Source: Lactobacillus pasteurii DSM 23907 = CRBIP 24.76 | GTDB lineage: Bacteria > Bacillota > Bacilli > Lactobacillales > Lactobacillaceae | NCBI RefSeq assembly: GCF_000297025.1 | Contig: NZ_CAKD01000013.1 | Span: 62,001 to 126,000, forward strand | DNA length: 64,000 nt | Reading direction: 5' to 3' | Shown here: one piece after another, positions 1 to 9,465 of the stretch | Numbering within the stretch: position 1 is the stretch's first letter | Layout: each line of letters starts with the position of its first letter | Program-made: the position numbers and the translations under genes | The notes under the pieces: generated by a model | Told to the model about the DNA's origin: nothing | The model's input: the letters and a program-made list of their open reading frames with translations, nothing else | Database searches by the model: none

Positions 1-868
1 CACATACCATACCTTATACTTCTGATGCTGCATCCCTAGGCTAGGAACAGAATACTCTAACTCTCCTGAAAAAGGCTTAGTTAACTGATCAATAGAACTG
101 ATGCTAGTTTCTACTATCCAAATATCAAAATCCCCTTCAGTCTTTTCCGTCAAGTTAGTGATCGGACCCACTGACATCGATAGTGGCTTAAAGACCACTA
201 AGTCATGTTTTGCCTTGATGGTCATTATTAGGCGATATTTGTTACCCTCTTTTAGCAGTTCCGCTTTGTGCGTGTAGTATTCATCAGCGATTGATAAAGA
301 CTTTTTATCCTCTTTGTAGACGTGATAATTTAAAGTTTGCTCTGCTAGGTCTGGCTGAATTTTGCTAGCTGTTACTAACGCTTTTTAATTTGCCAAACTT
401 AATCCAAGCTGGTTCTGACATTTTTCCGCCAAAATCAATCGTTACTTGCATCTTTACCCAGCCGTTGTTCTTGAAAGCTTTAGATGAAAAAATAAAGTCG
501 AAACTAGATTTATCCTTTGATACATTAGCCTTTTTGCCCTTTACACCATTAAGGCTTAAAGCCTTGACGATCTTATCAACGTTTTGACCCTTGCCCATGG
601 AACTACCATTGCCATCAACATGAACGATCACTTGACTAACCTTTTTATTCTTTAGGACAACTTTTGCCTTAGTTCCGATAAAGCCACGTGAAATCGAAGC
701 TTTGTGACTTTTATGGTTTTTGCTATACTTATAAGCCAACATACTCACTGTTTGTGTGGTTTGAGTTGCCGCCTGAACTGTTGAAATATTTGACTCAGTC
801 ATAAAAACTGGCGTTGTTAAAGCTAAAATCGCACCCACTGATGCAACTTTTAATATATTCATTCTCAT
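1..868 (-). pseudogene. NEAT-type surface protein, frameshifted, runs off the window
   Basis: The start is set at 868 because AGGAG lies 8 bases before this ATG; an in-frame ATG at 889 lacks a site. A signal peptide (MRMNILK, hydrophobic core, then STVQA) is followed by a NEAT-like domain to about residue 160, closely similar in pattern to the protein at 1083-1844. The frame stops at 365-367. Removing one A from the AAAAA run near 379-383 restores an open frame that continues to base 1 without a stop and reads as a second NEAT-like domain (pattern Y-H-V-Y-K-E-D, then S-I-A-D-E-Y-Y, then K-Y-R-L-I-M-T-I-K). NEAT domains are known to bind haem or haemoproteins at Gram-positive surfaces. So a protein of at least two NEAT domains is split by a one-base shift. 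A sequencing error in the A run is the alternative explanation. Confidence 0.75.
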
Positions 869-898
869 ACTAATTTCTCCTAATCTCATTTATTGACT

Positions 899-927
899 AT
901 TATACTGGTTAAAAGACAATCAAGCAA
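899..927 (-). promoter_or_regulatory. Promoter of the NEAT gene
   Basis: On the minus strand, TTGCTT (927-922) is followed after 17 bases by a perfect TATAAT (904-899), about 30 bases upstream of the start codon at 868. Confidence 0.6.
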
Positions 928-939
928 ACGGTTTCAAAT

Positions 940-954
940 GTGACACAATGTCAC
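940..954. promoter_or_regulatory. Inverted repeat, likely operator between two NEAT genes
   Basis: GTGACA-CAA-TGTCAC is a perfect 6-bp inverted repeat with a 3-base spacer. It lies just upstream of the minus-strand promoter, in the divergent region shared with the gene at 1083. The binding protein is unknown; a metal- or haem-responsive regulator would fit the neighbours but this is inference. Confidence 0.5.
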
Positions 955-1082
955 TAGTATCAAGGGTTATGCCTGTTATTTTATATTTTAAAAATAACGA
1001 AAATTTACTATTGCAATTGAGCATTTTTTGTTAAATAATGTAAGCGGATTAAAAATACATTACCATTCAGAGGAGATTTTTT

Positions 1083-1844
1083 ATGAAAAAGAATACTAAA
1101 GTCGTTTTAACTGCTCTTGCATTACTTGCAAGTACTGCAACTACACCTGCTGTTGCCTTGGCAGACACTGCTACTATAACTGCTAGCGAAACTCCAGCAT
1201 TGATCGCAGCTAACCCTACTGCAGCTAAGACCAACAGCCAAAGCGTATCAATGTTATTGACTAAGACTGGTACTACTACTCCTTCAGAATCTGCTATGTT
1301 CTTAGGTAAGAGCGCAGATGTTACTGTTGAAAACGGCAAGGTTACTCAAGTAACTATCCACGTTTCAGGCAACACTCCAATGTCAAAGGGTCAAGATATG
1401 TCTAAGATGATGACTTCAATGACTCTTAACGGTGTTGAAGGCAAGCAAGCTAACGTTGCTAAGGATGGTTCAAGCTTAGACTTTGTCTTTGCTGGTGAAG
1501 CTTACAAGGAAGGTAAGGGTACTATCAAGTTCACTATCAACCTTGGACCTAAGTCAATGCAAGAAGCAGCTGACGTAACTTTAGGTGCTGTAGCTACTAC
1601 TCCAGCTAAGACCACTGATACTACAACTACTACTGACACTAAGAAGCCTGCAAAGACTACTAAGGCTGTTAAGAGAACCCTTAAGCACAACGCTTACGTT
1701 TACAACAAGGCTGGCAAGCGCGTAAACAAGAAGGCCTTGAAGAAAGGCAAGAAGGTTTCAACTTACGGCAAAGCTGTTAAGTTAAAGGGTAAGGCTTTCT
1801 ACCAAATCGGCAAGAACAGCTACGTAAAGAAGGCTAACTTCTAA
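1083..1844 (+). CDS. Secreted NEAT-like protein with SLAP-type C-terminal module
   Basis: 253 aa, with AGAGGAG ahead of the ATG. Signal peptide to about residue 27 (ending ALADT). Residues about 45-160 form a NEAT-like domain resembling the first domain of the divergent gene (shared pattern V-x-QV-x-x-H-V-x-G, then M-x-KGQ-x-M/V). A Thr-rich linker (about 165-195) leads to a basic C-terminal SLAP-type module ([15 protein letters not shown], then [18 protein letters not shown]) that in this group holds proteins non-covalently to the wall or S-layer. Probably an exported, wall-bound protein handling haem or a similar ligand. Ligand binding is inferred from the fold only. Codon use looks like that of a highly expressed gene (many GCT, ACT, AAG). 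Confidence 0.75.
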   Translation: MKKNTKVVLTALALLASTATTPAVALADTATITASETPALIAANPTAAKTNSQSVSMLLTKTGTTTPSESAMFLGKSADVTVENGKVTQVTIHVSGNTPMSKGQDMSKMMTSMTLNGVEGKQANVAKDGSSLDFVFAGEAYKEGKGTIKFTINLGPKSMQEAADVTLGAVATTPAKTTDTTTTTDTKKPAKTTKAVKRTLKHNAYVYNKAGKRVNKKALKKGKKVSTYGKAVKLKGKAFYQIGKNSYVKKANF

Positions 1845-1868
1845 TTCTGACTAATATATTTGTCTATT

Positions 1869-1903
1869 AAAAATAGACTGACGTTTTGTCGGTCTATTTT
1901 TTT
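1869..1903 (+). terminator. Terminator after the NEAT/SLAP gene
   Basis: AAAAATAGAC pairs with GTCTATTTTT around a GC-containing inner stem, followed by a T run. Confidence 0.8.
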
Positions 1904-1942
1904 GCAAAATTAAATTGATAAATTTCAAATCTCCCTGTATTC

Positions 1943-2224
1943 TATAATCAAATTAAGTTTAGATTAAGCAATGACAAGGAAAGTAAAACGTAGGTACTTC
2001 CCCAAGAGAGATCCCATTTTGGTGAAAGGGATTGTTAGTACTACCTTTGAAAATGGCCTTCGAGCATGAAGCTGCGATATTTAGTGGCTTCAGGGTCCGC
2101 CCTTTATCGCGGTAGTGTATCGCTTTTTGCCGTACATGAACCAAGGTGGAAGACTCCATAAAGATTAGGTGGTACCGCGTTAAAGACGCCCTATTAGATC
2201 AATTGATCTAGTAGGGCTTTTTTT
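1943..2224 (+). promoter_or_regulatory. T-box riboswitch leader
   Basis: A TATAAT at 1943-1948 is followed by a structured leader. The T-box core AGGTGGTACCGCG is at 2167-2179, and an intrinsic terminator (GCCCTATTAGATC / GATCTAGTAGGGC, then T7) is at 2188-2224. Stem I features are visible: AGAGAGA near 2005 and a GGTG-containing distal loop near 2021. T-boxes bind uncharged tRNA and read through when it is scarce. I could not assign the specifier codon with confidence. The leader now stands in front of a truncated OppA remnant (2243-3037). Confidence 0.9.
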
Positions 2225-2242
2225 GTTATTTGCTAGCAATTT

Positions 2243-3037
2243 TTGACTAAATGGACCGGCAACAATAAGCAATGGACCTTGGTAAAGAATAAGAATTATT
2301 GGGATGCTAAAAATGTAAAGCTAAGCAAGGTAAATGAACAAGTTAGCGAAAGTACCACCACTAGCTACAACCTCTTCCAAGCAGGCAAAGCCGACGAAAC
2401 ACCACTTTCAGGTCAACAAGCCGCTGCTAACAAGAATAAAGCTGGCTACTATCCACGACTTGCTTCAGCTATCAAGCGTCTGGAATTAAATCAAAATACT
2501 GTCAAAATCTTCAAAAATCTAAAAGCTCGCCAAGCATTTTCTTACGCAATTAACCGTAAACAATTAGCCGGAGCAATTCTAAAAGATGGCTCTATTGCTG
2601 CCAAAGGATTTGTTCCATCAGGCATGGGAAAGAATCCAACAACTGGCGCTGAATTTCAAGATGATGCATATGTAAAGAATGCAGTAAGCTATGATTTAAC
2701 TAAGGCTAAAAAGTTGCTCAATCAAGCTTACAAAGAAACAGGAATTTCTAATGTTAAAGTCACTCTTCTAGCCGGCGACGATGATACTTCTAAACAGATC
2801 GCTGAATTCTTGCAAAGTCAACTTGTCCGTCTTCCAAAGGTTAACGTATCTATTCAAAACATCCCTTACACTCAATTAATTACTAGACAAGTTTCTGGTG
2901 ACTACCAATTGACAATTAAGAATTGGCAAGCGGTAATCGCTGATCCGATCAACTTCCTCGATGTCTTTGAAAAAAAAGGTGTCTCCTTCAATCCAACTGG
3001 TGTTCCTTACGACTTCAAGTCTGTTTACGTCAAATAG
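2243..3037 (+). pseudogene. OppA-type peptide-binding protein, truncated remnant
   Basis: 264 aa from a TTG codon with no ribosome-binding site. It aligns by eye with the OppA at 49757: NKNYWDAKNVKL matches NKNYWDKKVVKL and FQAGKADETPLS matches FEQGKLDLTPLS. It begins only around residue 210 of a full OppA, so signal peptide, lipobox and the N-terminal lobe are gone. Near the end it jumps from an FLDVFEKKG segment straight to VPYDFKSVYVK, which matches the extreme C-terminus of OppA (WSYKYAYIK), so a further block of roughly 60-70 residues is missing. The T-box leader upstream survived. Not functional as an oligopeptide receptor. Confidence 0.85.
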
Positions 3038-3168
3038 TCAATTTCTAAAGTTTTTTCAAAGATAACTACAAAAAGGTAAAGGATTGGTCTAATTGCTACT
3101 TTTTACACTTGGAATAAACTATAATTAAGCTTGAAAACAAAACATAATTGCGAAAGGATAGATAGATC

Positions 3169-3993
3169 ATGAAAATTAAAACAATTGCAATTAGTTCATT
3201 AGCTTTATTATTAGCTGCTACTCCTGTAGTTGGTACTGTTACTAGCACTTCAAGCGTTCAAGCTGCTAGCCAAAAGAGCTCAGCTAAAACTCTTACTGTT
3301 GATTCAAGCAAAAAGAGCATTGAAGTTTACGATATCAACGGCAAGTCTAGCTCAATGAAAGTTAAGTCCGCTTCTTTGAAGTACTATGGAACTAAAGTTA
3401 TCAATGGCGAATATACTTATAAATTAGCCGGTGGCAAATATCTTCCAACTTCTGAAGTTACTAGCCTAAATGGCAAGGGAATTTTGTACATTGCTAATAA
3501 TTCCGCTTTATACCAAAAGAGTGGCAAGAAGATTGCTAACAAGTCTTTGAAGAGAAGCCAAATCGTAAATTACCGTGGCCAAATTAAGCCAGCATCAGCC
3601 AGTGCCTACCGCTTCTTCGTTGACTCTACAGGCAGCAAGAAGGTTTTGACTTACACTACAATTAAAGGCAAGCGATACTACCAAGTTGGCAAGAACCAAT
3701 ACATCCCTGTATCTAAGGTAAGCTACATCAATAACTATGCTTTGCTTGCTAAGTATCAAACTGTCACTTTAGGCAAACACAATGGCAGCGACAATGTTCC
3801 TGTATATTCTGCAGAAGGCAAAGTTACTAAAGAAACTTTAAAGGCTGGCAGCAAGGTTGTCGTTGACCGCACTAAGACAGTTAAAGTAAATGGCAAGACT
3901 TTGATCCTTTATGGCATTAAGGACAAGAGTGGCTACGTAGAAATGACTGACATTGCTAAATTACCTAACTTAGCCGTAATCACTGAAAAGTAA
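3169..3993 (+). CDS. Secreted SLAP-domain protein
   Basis: 274 aa. Signal peptide to about residue 33 (ends SSVQAAS); AAAGGATAG precedes the ATG. The mature part is made of SLAP-like modules of about 60-65 residues with recurring patterns: YYGTKVINGEYTYKLAGGKY, then alternating GKRYYQVGKNQYIPVSKV, and a last divergent unit (VPVYSAEGKVTKETLKAGSK). Such proteins bind the cell wall or S-layer non-covalently. No enzymatic domain is visible, so its role is structural or unknown. It stands alone with its own terminator. Confidence 0.7.
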   Translation: MKIKTIAISSLALLLAATPVVGTVTSTSSVQAASQKSSAKTLTVDSSKKSIEVYDINGKSSSMKVKSASLKYYGTKVINGEYTYKLAGGKYLPTSEVTSLNGKGILYIANNSALYQKSGKKIANKSLKRSQIVNYRGQIKPASASAYRFFVDSTGSKKVLTYTTIKGKRYYQVGKNQYIPVSKVSYINNYALLAKYQTVTLGKHNGSDNVPVYSAEGKVTKETLKAGSKVVVDRTKTVKVNGKTLILYGIKDKSGYVEMTDIAKLPNLAVITEK

Positions 3994-4010
3994 ATTGATT
4001 TTAGACACTA

Positions 4011-4046
4011 AAAAGGAGTTCATATAGATAAACTCCTTTTATTTTT
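4011..4046 (+). terminator. Terminator after the SLAP protein
   Basis: AAAAGGAGTT/AACTCCTTTT, a perfect 10-bp stem with a following T-rich stretch. Between here and 4234 I see no further gene or signal. Confidence 0.8.
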
Positions 4047-4233
4047 GACTATATATAATATCTATCCTTATACTAACGAATAAAATCTGCAAAAAATGGT
4101 AATCGCAAAGAAAGATAGCCTCGTCTAAGAGCCGTTATTAGTCGACTATATCTTATCTCCACTCTCATTCCAGGCGTAATAACCAACTGTCTGAAAGGCA
4201 TAAGCATATTTTTTATACTTGTTTTATACTTAT

Positions 4234-4264
4234 AAACAAAAAAACTCAGCCAATAAGGCTGAGT
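4234..4264 (-). terminator. Terminator of the ppx-ppk operon
   Basis: On the minus strand ACTCAGCC-TTATT-GGCTGAGT is followed by a T run (plus-strand A run 4238-4244), about 27 bases after the stop of the DUF2252 gene. Confidence 0.8.
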
Positions 4265-4290
4265 CTTTAAAATTGTACTTGTTTTCTTGA

Positions 4291-5664
4291 TTATTCACCT
4301 TGTAAATAATTCTTGTATGTTTCAAAGTCCTGATGAACCTGCTCGGCGTAGCTCTTAGCCCAAGTTACCATATATTTTGAAAAATCTTTGCACTCTGACA
4401 AATATCCCACAATCATTGGCGCAGTTGGACTTTGATAATGTGCTACAGCCAAGATGAAAGCACACAATCTCGAATATGCCGTAAAGCTTGCCTCATCAAG
4501 CTTAGTCGCATCAATTGAATCCTTCATATCACGGAACTGCCGGACATAGTAGCTACGGTGGCCTGTCTTAGTCGTCCCTAAAAATGGATCATAGAAGGTC
4601 TGCAAAATTCGCTGACCAGTAATAACGCGCTTACCTTCTTCATAACCCTGCTTTTTAGCTTCTTCTGGCGAGAGACTATTTAAGTCATACTTTGAAGGCA
4701 AGGCTTCCTTAATCTGCAAGACTAGATTGCTGCCATCTTTTCCAGTTAACAAGACCAAATAGCAACGCGTACCAAAACTACCAACGCCAACACTATAGCG
4801 AATGATATCTGACACACTAAAATTGCTCAAAAATACCTGCATATCTGGCTGAAGCTGCAAGCGGTACTCGTCAAATGCTTCTAACATCTGTTCATAAAGC
4901 TTTTCAGAAATTCGTCTTGCCCGAGGTGGATTTTCTTTAAAACGAAGCTGTCCATCAACTTCTTCGGTAAACTTCTTGACCACTTTATCAGAATTATTGC
5001 GTGGAGCTCGGTTAGCAATTTTGTTCAAGACCTTAACCATCTGCTCATCATCTGCAATCAAATTCATCAAATCATTGATGTTATAAGATAAGTAGAACCG
5101 GTCCAATAATTTTAGATCCTTTGAATAATTGATTCCATTTTTATAAGCATTGGCTGTTTTTTCTAGGATCTTCTCATTGCTTGCCTGATCATAACCATTG
5201 ATTTCGCCAGTCAATTGAACGCTAACCATTAATCTTCTCAGGTCGCTTTCCCAATTGCCGATTCTTGCTTCATCAAAGTCATTTAGCCCAAATAGTAGCT
5301 GCCTTTCTGGTGAAGCAAAAAAGCCGAAGTTATTCAAGTGTGCATCCCCGCAAGTCATCACCGGAATACCGCTTCTTACGCCATGAATCAAGTCATATTC
5401 CATAATGCCCGCAGTACCTCTAAAGAAAGTAAAGACATTCTTCATCATTCTTTGGTGGCGCAATCCCATCAATTCCGGAATCATGCTATCTTCTTGGGAT
5501 TTGATCATCTCAACAACATCCCGCTCAACCGGAATATACTGTCCCAACTTTTCAGGAGAAACCACGCTAGCTTGCTGTCTCCCTTTTTCAATTAACTCTT
5601 CTTTATTAGCTTTTAAGCGTAATTTGTCGATTTTGAATTTTTTCAGTACAAAACTGTCAGCCAT
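4291..5664 (-). CDS. DUF2252 family protein (kinase-like fold)
   Basis: 457 aa. Recognised by GDAHLNNFGFFASP (about residue 105) and LNDFDEARIGNWESDLRRL (about 125-145), the family hallmark that resembles the catalytic loop and DFD-type metal site of aminoglycoside-phosphotransferase-like kinases. Its ATG overlaps the ppk stop codon by one base, so it is translationally coupled as the third gene of ppx-ppk-DUF2252. No biochemical function is established for the family that I can name; the context suggests a link to polyphosphate or stress. No signal peptide or membrane segment. Confidence 0.75.
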   Translation of the reverse strand: MADSFVLKKFKIDKLRLKANKEELIEKGRQQASVVSPEKLGQYIPVERDVVEMIKSQEDSMIPELMGLRHQRMMKNVFTFFRGTAGIMEYDLIHGVRSGIPVMTCGDAHLNNFGFFASPERQLLFGLNDFDEARIGNWESDLRRLMVSVQLTGEINGYDQASNEKILEKTANAYKNGINYSKDLKLLDRFYLSYNINDLMNLIADDEQMVKVLNKIANRAPRNNSDKVVKKFTEEVDGQLRFKENPPRARRISEKLYEQMLEAFDEYRLQLQPDMQVFLSNFSVSDIIRYSVGVGSFGTRCYLVLLTGKDGSNLVLQIKEALPSKYDLNSLSPEEAKKQGYEEGKRVITGQRILQTFYDPFLGTTKTGHRSYYVRQFRDMKDSIDATKLDEASFTAYSRLCAFILAVAHYQSPTAPMIVGYLSECKDFSKYMVTWAKSYAEQVHQDFETYKNYLQGE

Positions 5665-7850
5665 TAGTCGTCCTTCTTTTCGCCTAATTCAATGTCGACC
5701 TCCTGTTTACGCATTGTCTCAAAAGTTTCTGGCTTTCTAGCTTGCTCCTTGCGCTTTTCTTTAAGCAAACGATTTTGCTCTTTGGCCTCAGCCACAAAAT
5801 ATTCTTGGGAGTCAATGGTTTCCTTGCCTCGGCGGTCAACCATTGAATAGGTTTGATCATGTAAAATTCTAGATTTAACATTATCTTCCCACATTATCCG
5901 ATAAATATCCAATACTCGTTGCTTTAAATTTGGTTGAAGGACTGGAAACAAAGTTTCTACCCGGCGATTCAAGTTCCGCTTCATCATATCAGCACTTGAT
6001 AGGTAGACTTCATCATGACCATCATTGTAGAAGTAGTAGATTCTGCTGTGTTCAAGGAAACGTCCAACAATTGAGTGAACTTCAATATTATCGCTGATGC
6101 CAGGAATATCCGTTCTCAAGCAGCAAATACCTCTAATGATCAAATGAATCTTAACTCCTGCATGAGAAGCTTCATAAAGTTTGGCGATAATATCTGGATC
6201 GGACAAGGAATTCATCTTCATATGAATTTCCGCATGTCTTCCGGCTTTAGCAATAGCGATTTCGTTGTCGACCTTTTCATTGATAAATTCGCGAATATGG
6301 TCTGGAGAAATACGCAATTGGTGGAAGTAAGGTGGCTTTGAGTAACCCGAAAGCATGTTGAACAAGTTAGTAGCATCCACTCCCAAGTCTCTGCGGCAAG
6401 TAAACAAACCCATATCAGTGTAGAAATGCGCCGTTACATCGTTATAGTTACCCGTACCTAAGTGCAAATAGCGGCGAATGCCGTCTTCATCCCGGCGAAT
6501 AACGCAAGTAATCTTAGTATGCGTCTTCAAGCCCTTTAAACCATAGATTACATGGCAACCCATTTGTTCCAAAGTTCGAGCCCAATGGACGTTATTTTGT
6601 TCATCAAAGCGGGCCTTAACTTCAACTAAAACCGTTACTTGCTTGCCCGCTTGAGCAGCTTCACCTAGATATTTAATAATTGGCGAATTGCCTGATACGC
6701 GGTACAAGGTCATCTTGATTGCCAATACCTTGTCATCGTGAGCAGCTTTTTTAATGAAGTTAAGAACAGTATCAAATGAATCATATGGATGTTGAACCAG
6801 ATAATCTTGCTTGCGAATATTGGCAAAAATATTGCTGTTCAAACTCAAATCTGGATCAATATAGCTGCTTGCTGGCTGATAGTGCAAATCATCATGCTCG
6901 ATAATAGCTGAAGATAATTTCTTTAAGAAAGTGAGGTCAATTGGCCCATTGATTTCATAAATATCATCATCATCAACCTTTAGCTTCTTGATCAAACGCT
7001 TGCGAATCTTAGCACCCATGTCCTTGTCAATTTCAAGGCGCACCACTTGACCATGTTCTCTGTCCTTTAGTTGCTTTTGCACGCTCCGCAAAAAGTCAGA
7101 AGTATCACGCTCGGCCACGTCTAAGTCCATATCGCGCGTTACTCTAAAGCAGGCAGTTTCTTTGACTTCATAGCCATCGAACAATTTTCCGATGAATTCT
7201 TTGATAATATTTTCGATTAAAATAAAACTATTTTCTTCATCGGGCAATTTGATTAATCGTTTGAAAATATTTGGCACGCGAACTGTTGCATATTGATAGT
7301 GGCCCTTTTCTTTGTCTTTAAGTTCGACTGCAATGTTAAGCGAATCATTTGAAATAAACGGAAAAGGGCGATTAGCATCGTCAGCCATTGGCGTCAACAC
7401 AGGATACAATTCATCATTAAAGTAGCGACGAATAAATTCATGTTGGCGTTGAGATAAATCTTCAACTGATTTTAGAAAAATATTTTGCTTTTCAAGCAAA
7501 GGTACTAGCGACCGCACATAGGTTGAATATCTTTTTTCAACTGATTCGTGTTCCTTTTTGATAATGGCTTTCAATTGCTCTTTTGGCGTCATCCCTGATG
7601 CGTCAGTTGATTTAACGCCAGCAGCAATCAATTTATGTAGCGAAGCGACTCTAACCATAAAGAATTCGTCAACATTGCTTTGCGTAATTCCTAGGAAACT
7701 AAGTCGCTCAAGCAATGGATTGTCTTTGCTGCGAGCTTCTTCCAATACCCGATTATTAAAGTCCATCCAACTTAATTCTCGATTGGTATAGTATTGTGCC
7801 TTCTTAAAATCCTTTAGCTTCTTGCTTTCTTCTTTCAATTTTTTGCTCAT
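5664..7850 (-). CDS. ppk: Polyphosphate kinase (Ppk1)
   Basis: 728 aa, a normal length for Ppk1, which reversibly transfers the gamma-phosphate of ATP onto polyphosphate. The N-terminus YYTNRELSWMDFNNRVLEEA and the NVDEFFMVRVASL segment are typical. The phosphorylated histidine is expected in LKTHTKI (about residue 445), followed by LHLGTGNYND; the second conserved His lies in EHSRIYYF (about 600). The start overlaps the end of ppx by 4 bases and its stop overlaps the DUF2252 start, a tight operon. Basic C-terminal tail rich in Lys/Arg/Glu. Confidence 0.95.
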   Translation of the reverse strand: MSKKLKEESKKLKDFKKAQYYTNRELSWMDFNNRVLEEARSKDNPLLERLSFLGITQSNVDEFFMVRVASLHKLIAAGVKSTDASGMTPKEQLKAIIKKEHESVEKRYSTYVRSLVPLLEKQNIFLKSVEDLSQRQHEFIRRYFNDELYPVLTPMADDANRPFPFISNDSLNIAVELKDKEKGHYQYATVRVPNIFKRLIKLPDEENSFILIENIIKEFIGKLFDGYEVKETACFRVTRDMDLDVAERDTSDFLRSVQKQLKDREHGQVVRLEIDKDMGAKIRKRLIKKLKVDDDDIYEINGPIDLTFLKKLSSAIIEHDDLHYQPASSYIDPDLSLNSNIFANIRKQDYLVQHPYDSFDTVLNFIKKAAHDDKVLAIKMTLYRVSGNSPIIKYLGEAAQAGKQVTVLVEVKARFDEQNNVHWARTLEQMGCHVIYGLKGLKTHTKITCVIRRDEDGIRRYLHLGTGNYNDVTAHFYTDMGLFTCRRDLGVDATNLFNMLSGYSKPPYFHQLRISPDHIREFINEKVDNEIAIAKAGRHAEIHMKMNSLSDPDIIAKLYEASHAGVKIHLIIRGICCLRTDIPGISDNIEVHSIVGRFLEHSRIYYFYNDGHDEVYLSSADMMKRNLNRRVETLFPVLQPNLKQRVLDIYRIMWEDNVKSRILHDQTYSMVDRRGKETIDSQEYFVAEAKEQNRLLKEKRKEQARKPETFETMRKQEVDIELGEKKDD

Positions 7851-9391
7851 TGTCTGTTCATTCCTTCTTGCTTCAGACTAACCTTTATTCCAAAAACTTC
7901 TTCAAATAATTGTGATCGCCGATTGAAAGACCACCTTTCTAAAGTAATATCCGCATTTGTTTTGGCACGAATGATCAACTCGTTATCATTTTTGATGGAG
8001 ATGATTATCTTCTTGATCTTCTGCTTGTGGGAAGCATCTAAGGCCGTTGCTAAGCGTAAAATCGCTGACATCTTGGCCACACGCAATTGAATTTGCGAAT
8101 CAAGTTGACGATAGTGCTGGCCGCCAATATCAGGAGAAGAAGGACCTTCGTCAGAGGTTTGATAACGGCAGATTTCACTAACAATTGTATTTTCCTGATT
8201 TGAGAGGCCGATGATCTTATTGGCAGTAATAATTTCGGCTGATTGTTCATAACGACTAACTTGATTGACGAAACTTCCGATATCATCAACTGTAGCTGCT
8301 AGAGAAAGCAGGCGTCTGTCTGTTTCTGTCAGCAAATGGACATTGCGCAAACGGTCAAAAATGTGCAAGGCAAAATCTCTAATTTGACCTGCATGATCAG
8401 GATCAACCAAATACCGATCGGCCATGTTTTTGGCAAAGGTCATAATGATATCGTTACCTATAAATGGTCCTTTGAGCAATTTTTGAGAATTGGCTTCACT
8501 TAATAATAGACCAGTTATGACTGACATATCCGTAATGTAGATCTCTTTTGGACTGAGCAAGTTCACAAAACTACGAACTGCTACCAAATTTGGCAAGGTA
8601 TGCTCGGCTACAGCTGGCTCTAACTGATACATATCCATCAAGTAGTCCAGCGGCATCTCGATACTGTCATAGTAGAAGTCGTCAAAATCCTTATGTGTGA
8701 TTCTAGTTGCGGAATCATGTTGATGCAAAAAGCGATTATTAAGCGAGTCAGCATGTTGAATGATAAAGGCTGAGTTAGGGTTAGGCTTAATTTGACGCGC
8801 CAAATGATCAATTCGGGCATTTAAATAGTCGCTGATAACATCAATTGGGTTACCTGGCGTTTCATTAGTAATTTGATCAATTTCTTGAATTTCACGCGGA
8901 CCTAGTGGCAAATTCCAAGTGGAAATAAATTTGCCATTTTCAAATAAAGAAAGGTTGATCATCGCTGATCCCAGACTAAGCAAATAAGTCGGCAAGCCTT
9001 GCAAACGTTCATGCTGTATCTGATTTAAGCTATTTATCCCACTCAAAACCTTAGCAAAAACAATTTGACTACTACTTAGCCATTCAATTTTTAAACCCGT
9101 TCTAACTTGAATTTGATCAGCAATATAACTAGCAGAAATTTCATCAATTAGTTGACCATTGCCATAAAACTTGTAATCCGTTATTTTGTATTCTTTTAAC
9201 TTATCCTTAAACCCATCAATAGCAGTACAGATTTTATCCATGTCTTTTTCAAAGACTTCGCTCTTGCTTTTTGCTTGAATAAAAGAAGGCGAATTTAACT
9301 TTTCTAGAATCGTCAAGTCCTTGAGATTGACGATATCCAATTGGATCTTGTATGAAGACATGTATATGAGACCAAATAGTTTTCTTCGCAT
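7847..9391 (-). CDS. ppx: Exopolyphosphatase, Ppx/GppA type with HD domain
   Basis: 514 aa. The start is taken at the ATG at 9391 (AGGTGG upstream) rather than the GTG at 9400, which lies in the ribosome-binding site. The N-terminal 300 residues have the Ppx/GppA ASKHA layout (YGNGQLIDEIS, LSLGSAMINLSLFENGKFISTWNLPLG); the second half contains an HD-like helical domain (LLSLAATVDDIGSFVNQ, then SNQENTIVSEICRY). Ppx hydrolyses terminal phosphate from polyphosphate, opposing Ppk. Some active-site positions look divergent (LGSAMIN where GGGS is usual), so activity should not be assumed. First gene of the operon. Confidence 0.8.
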   Translation of the reverse strand: MRRKLFGLIYMSSYKIQLDIVNLKDLTILEKLNSPSFIQAKSKSEVFEKDMDKICTAIDGFKDKLKEYKITDYKFYGNGQLIDEISASYIADQIQVRTGLKIEWLSSSQIVFAKVLSGINSLNQIQHERLQGLPTYLLSLGSAMINLSLFENGKFISTWNLPLGPREIQEIDQITNETPGNPIDVISDYLNARIDHLARQIKPNPNSAFIIQHADSLNNRFLHQHDSATRITHKDFDDFYYDSIEMPLDYLMDMYQLEPAVAEHTLPNLVAVRSFVNLLSPKEIYITDMSVITGLLLSEANSQKLLKGPFIGNDIIMTFAKNMADRYLVDPDHAGQIRDFALHIFDRLRNVHLLTETDRRLLSLAATVDDIGSFVNQVSRYEQSAEIITANKIIGLSNQENTIVSEICRYQTSDEGPSSPDIGGQHYRQLDSQIQLRVAKMSAILRLATALDASHKQKIKKIIISIKNDNELIIRAKTNADITLERWSFNRRSQLFEEVFGIKVSLKQEGMNRQ

Positions 9392-9465
9392 TTTTACCAC
9401 CTATAGTAAATAGAATTATTTACAATAATTACATTTTTTATTATATGTTTCTTTTGCTTTTTTGT

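Noticed and set aside
365-400. Programmed frameshift in the NEAT gene
   Set aside because: Only a plain A5 run is present, without a typical slippery heptamer plus stimulatory structure; mutation or sequencing error is simpler.
2000-2060. Assignment of the T-box specifier codon
   Set aside because: Two ways of pairing the lower part of stem I are possible by eye, giving different specifier positions, so no amino acid is claimed.
1959-2159. 66-codon minus-strand frame across the T-box
   Set aside because: It lies wholly within the structured T-box leader on the opposite strand and has no ribosome-binding site.
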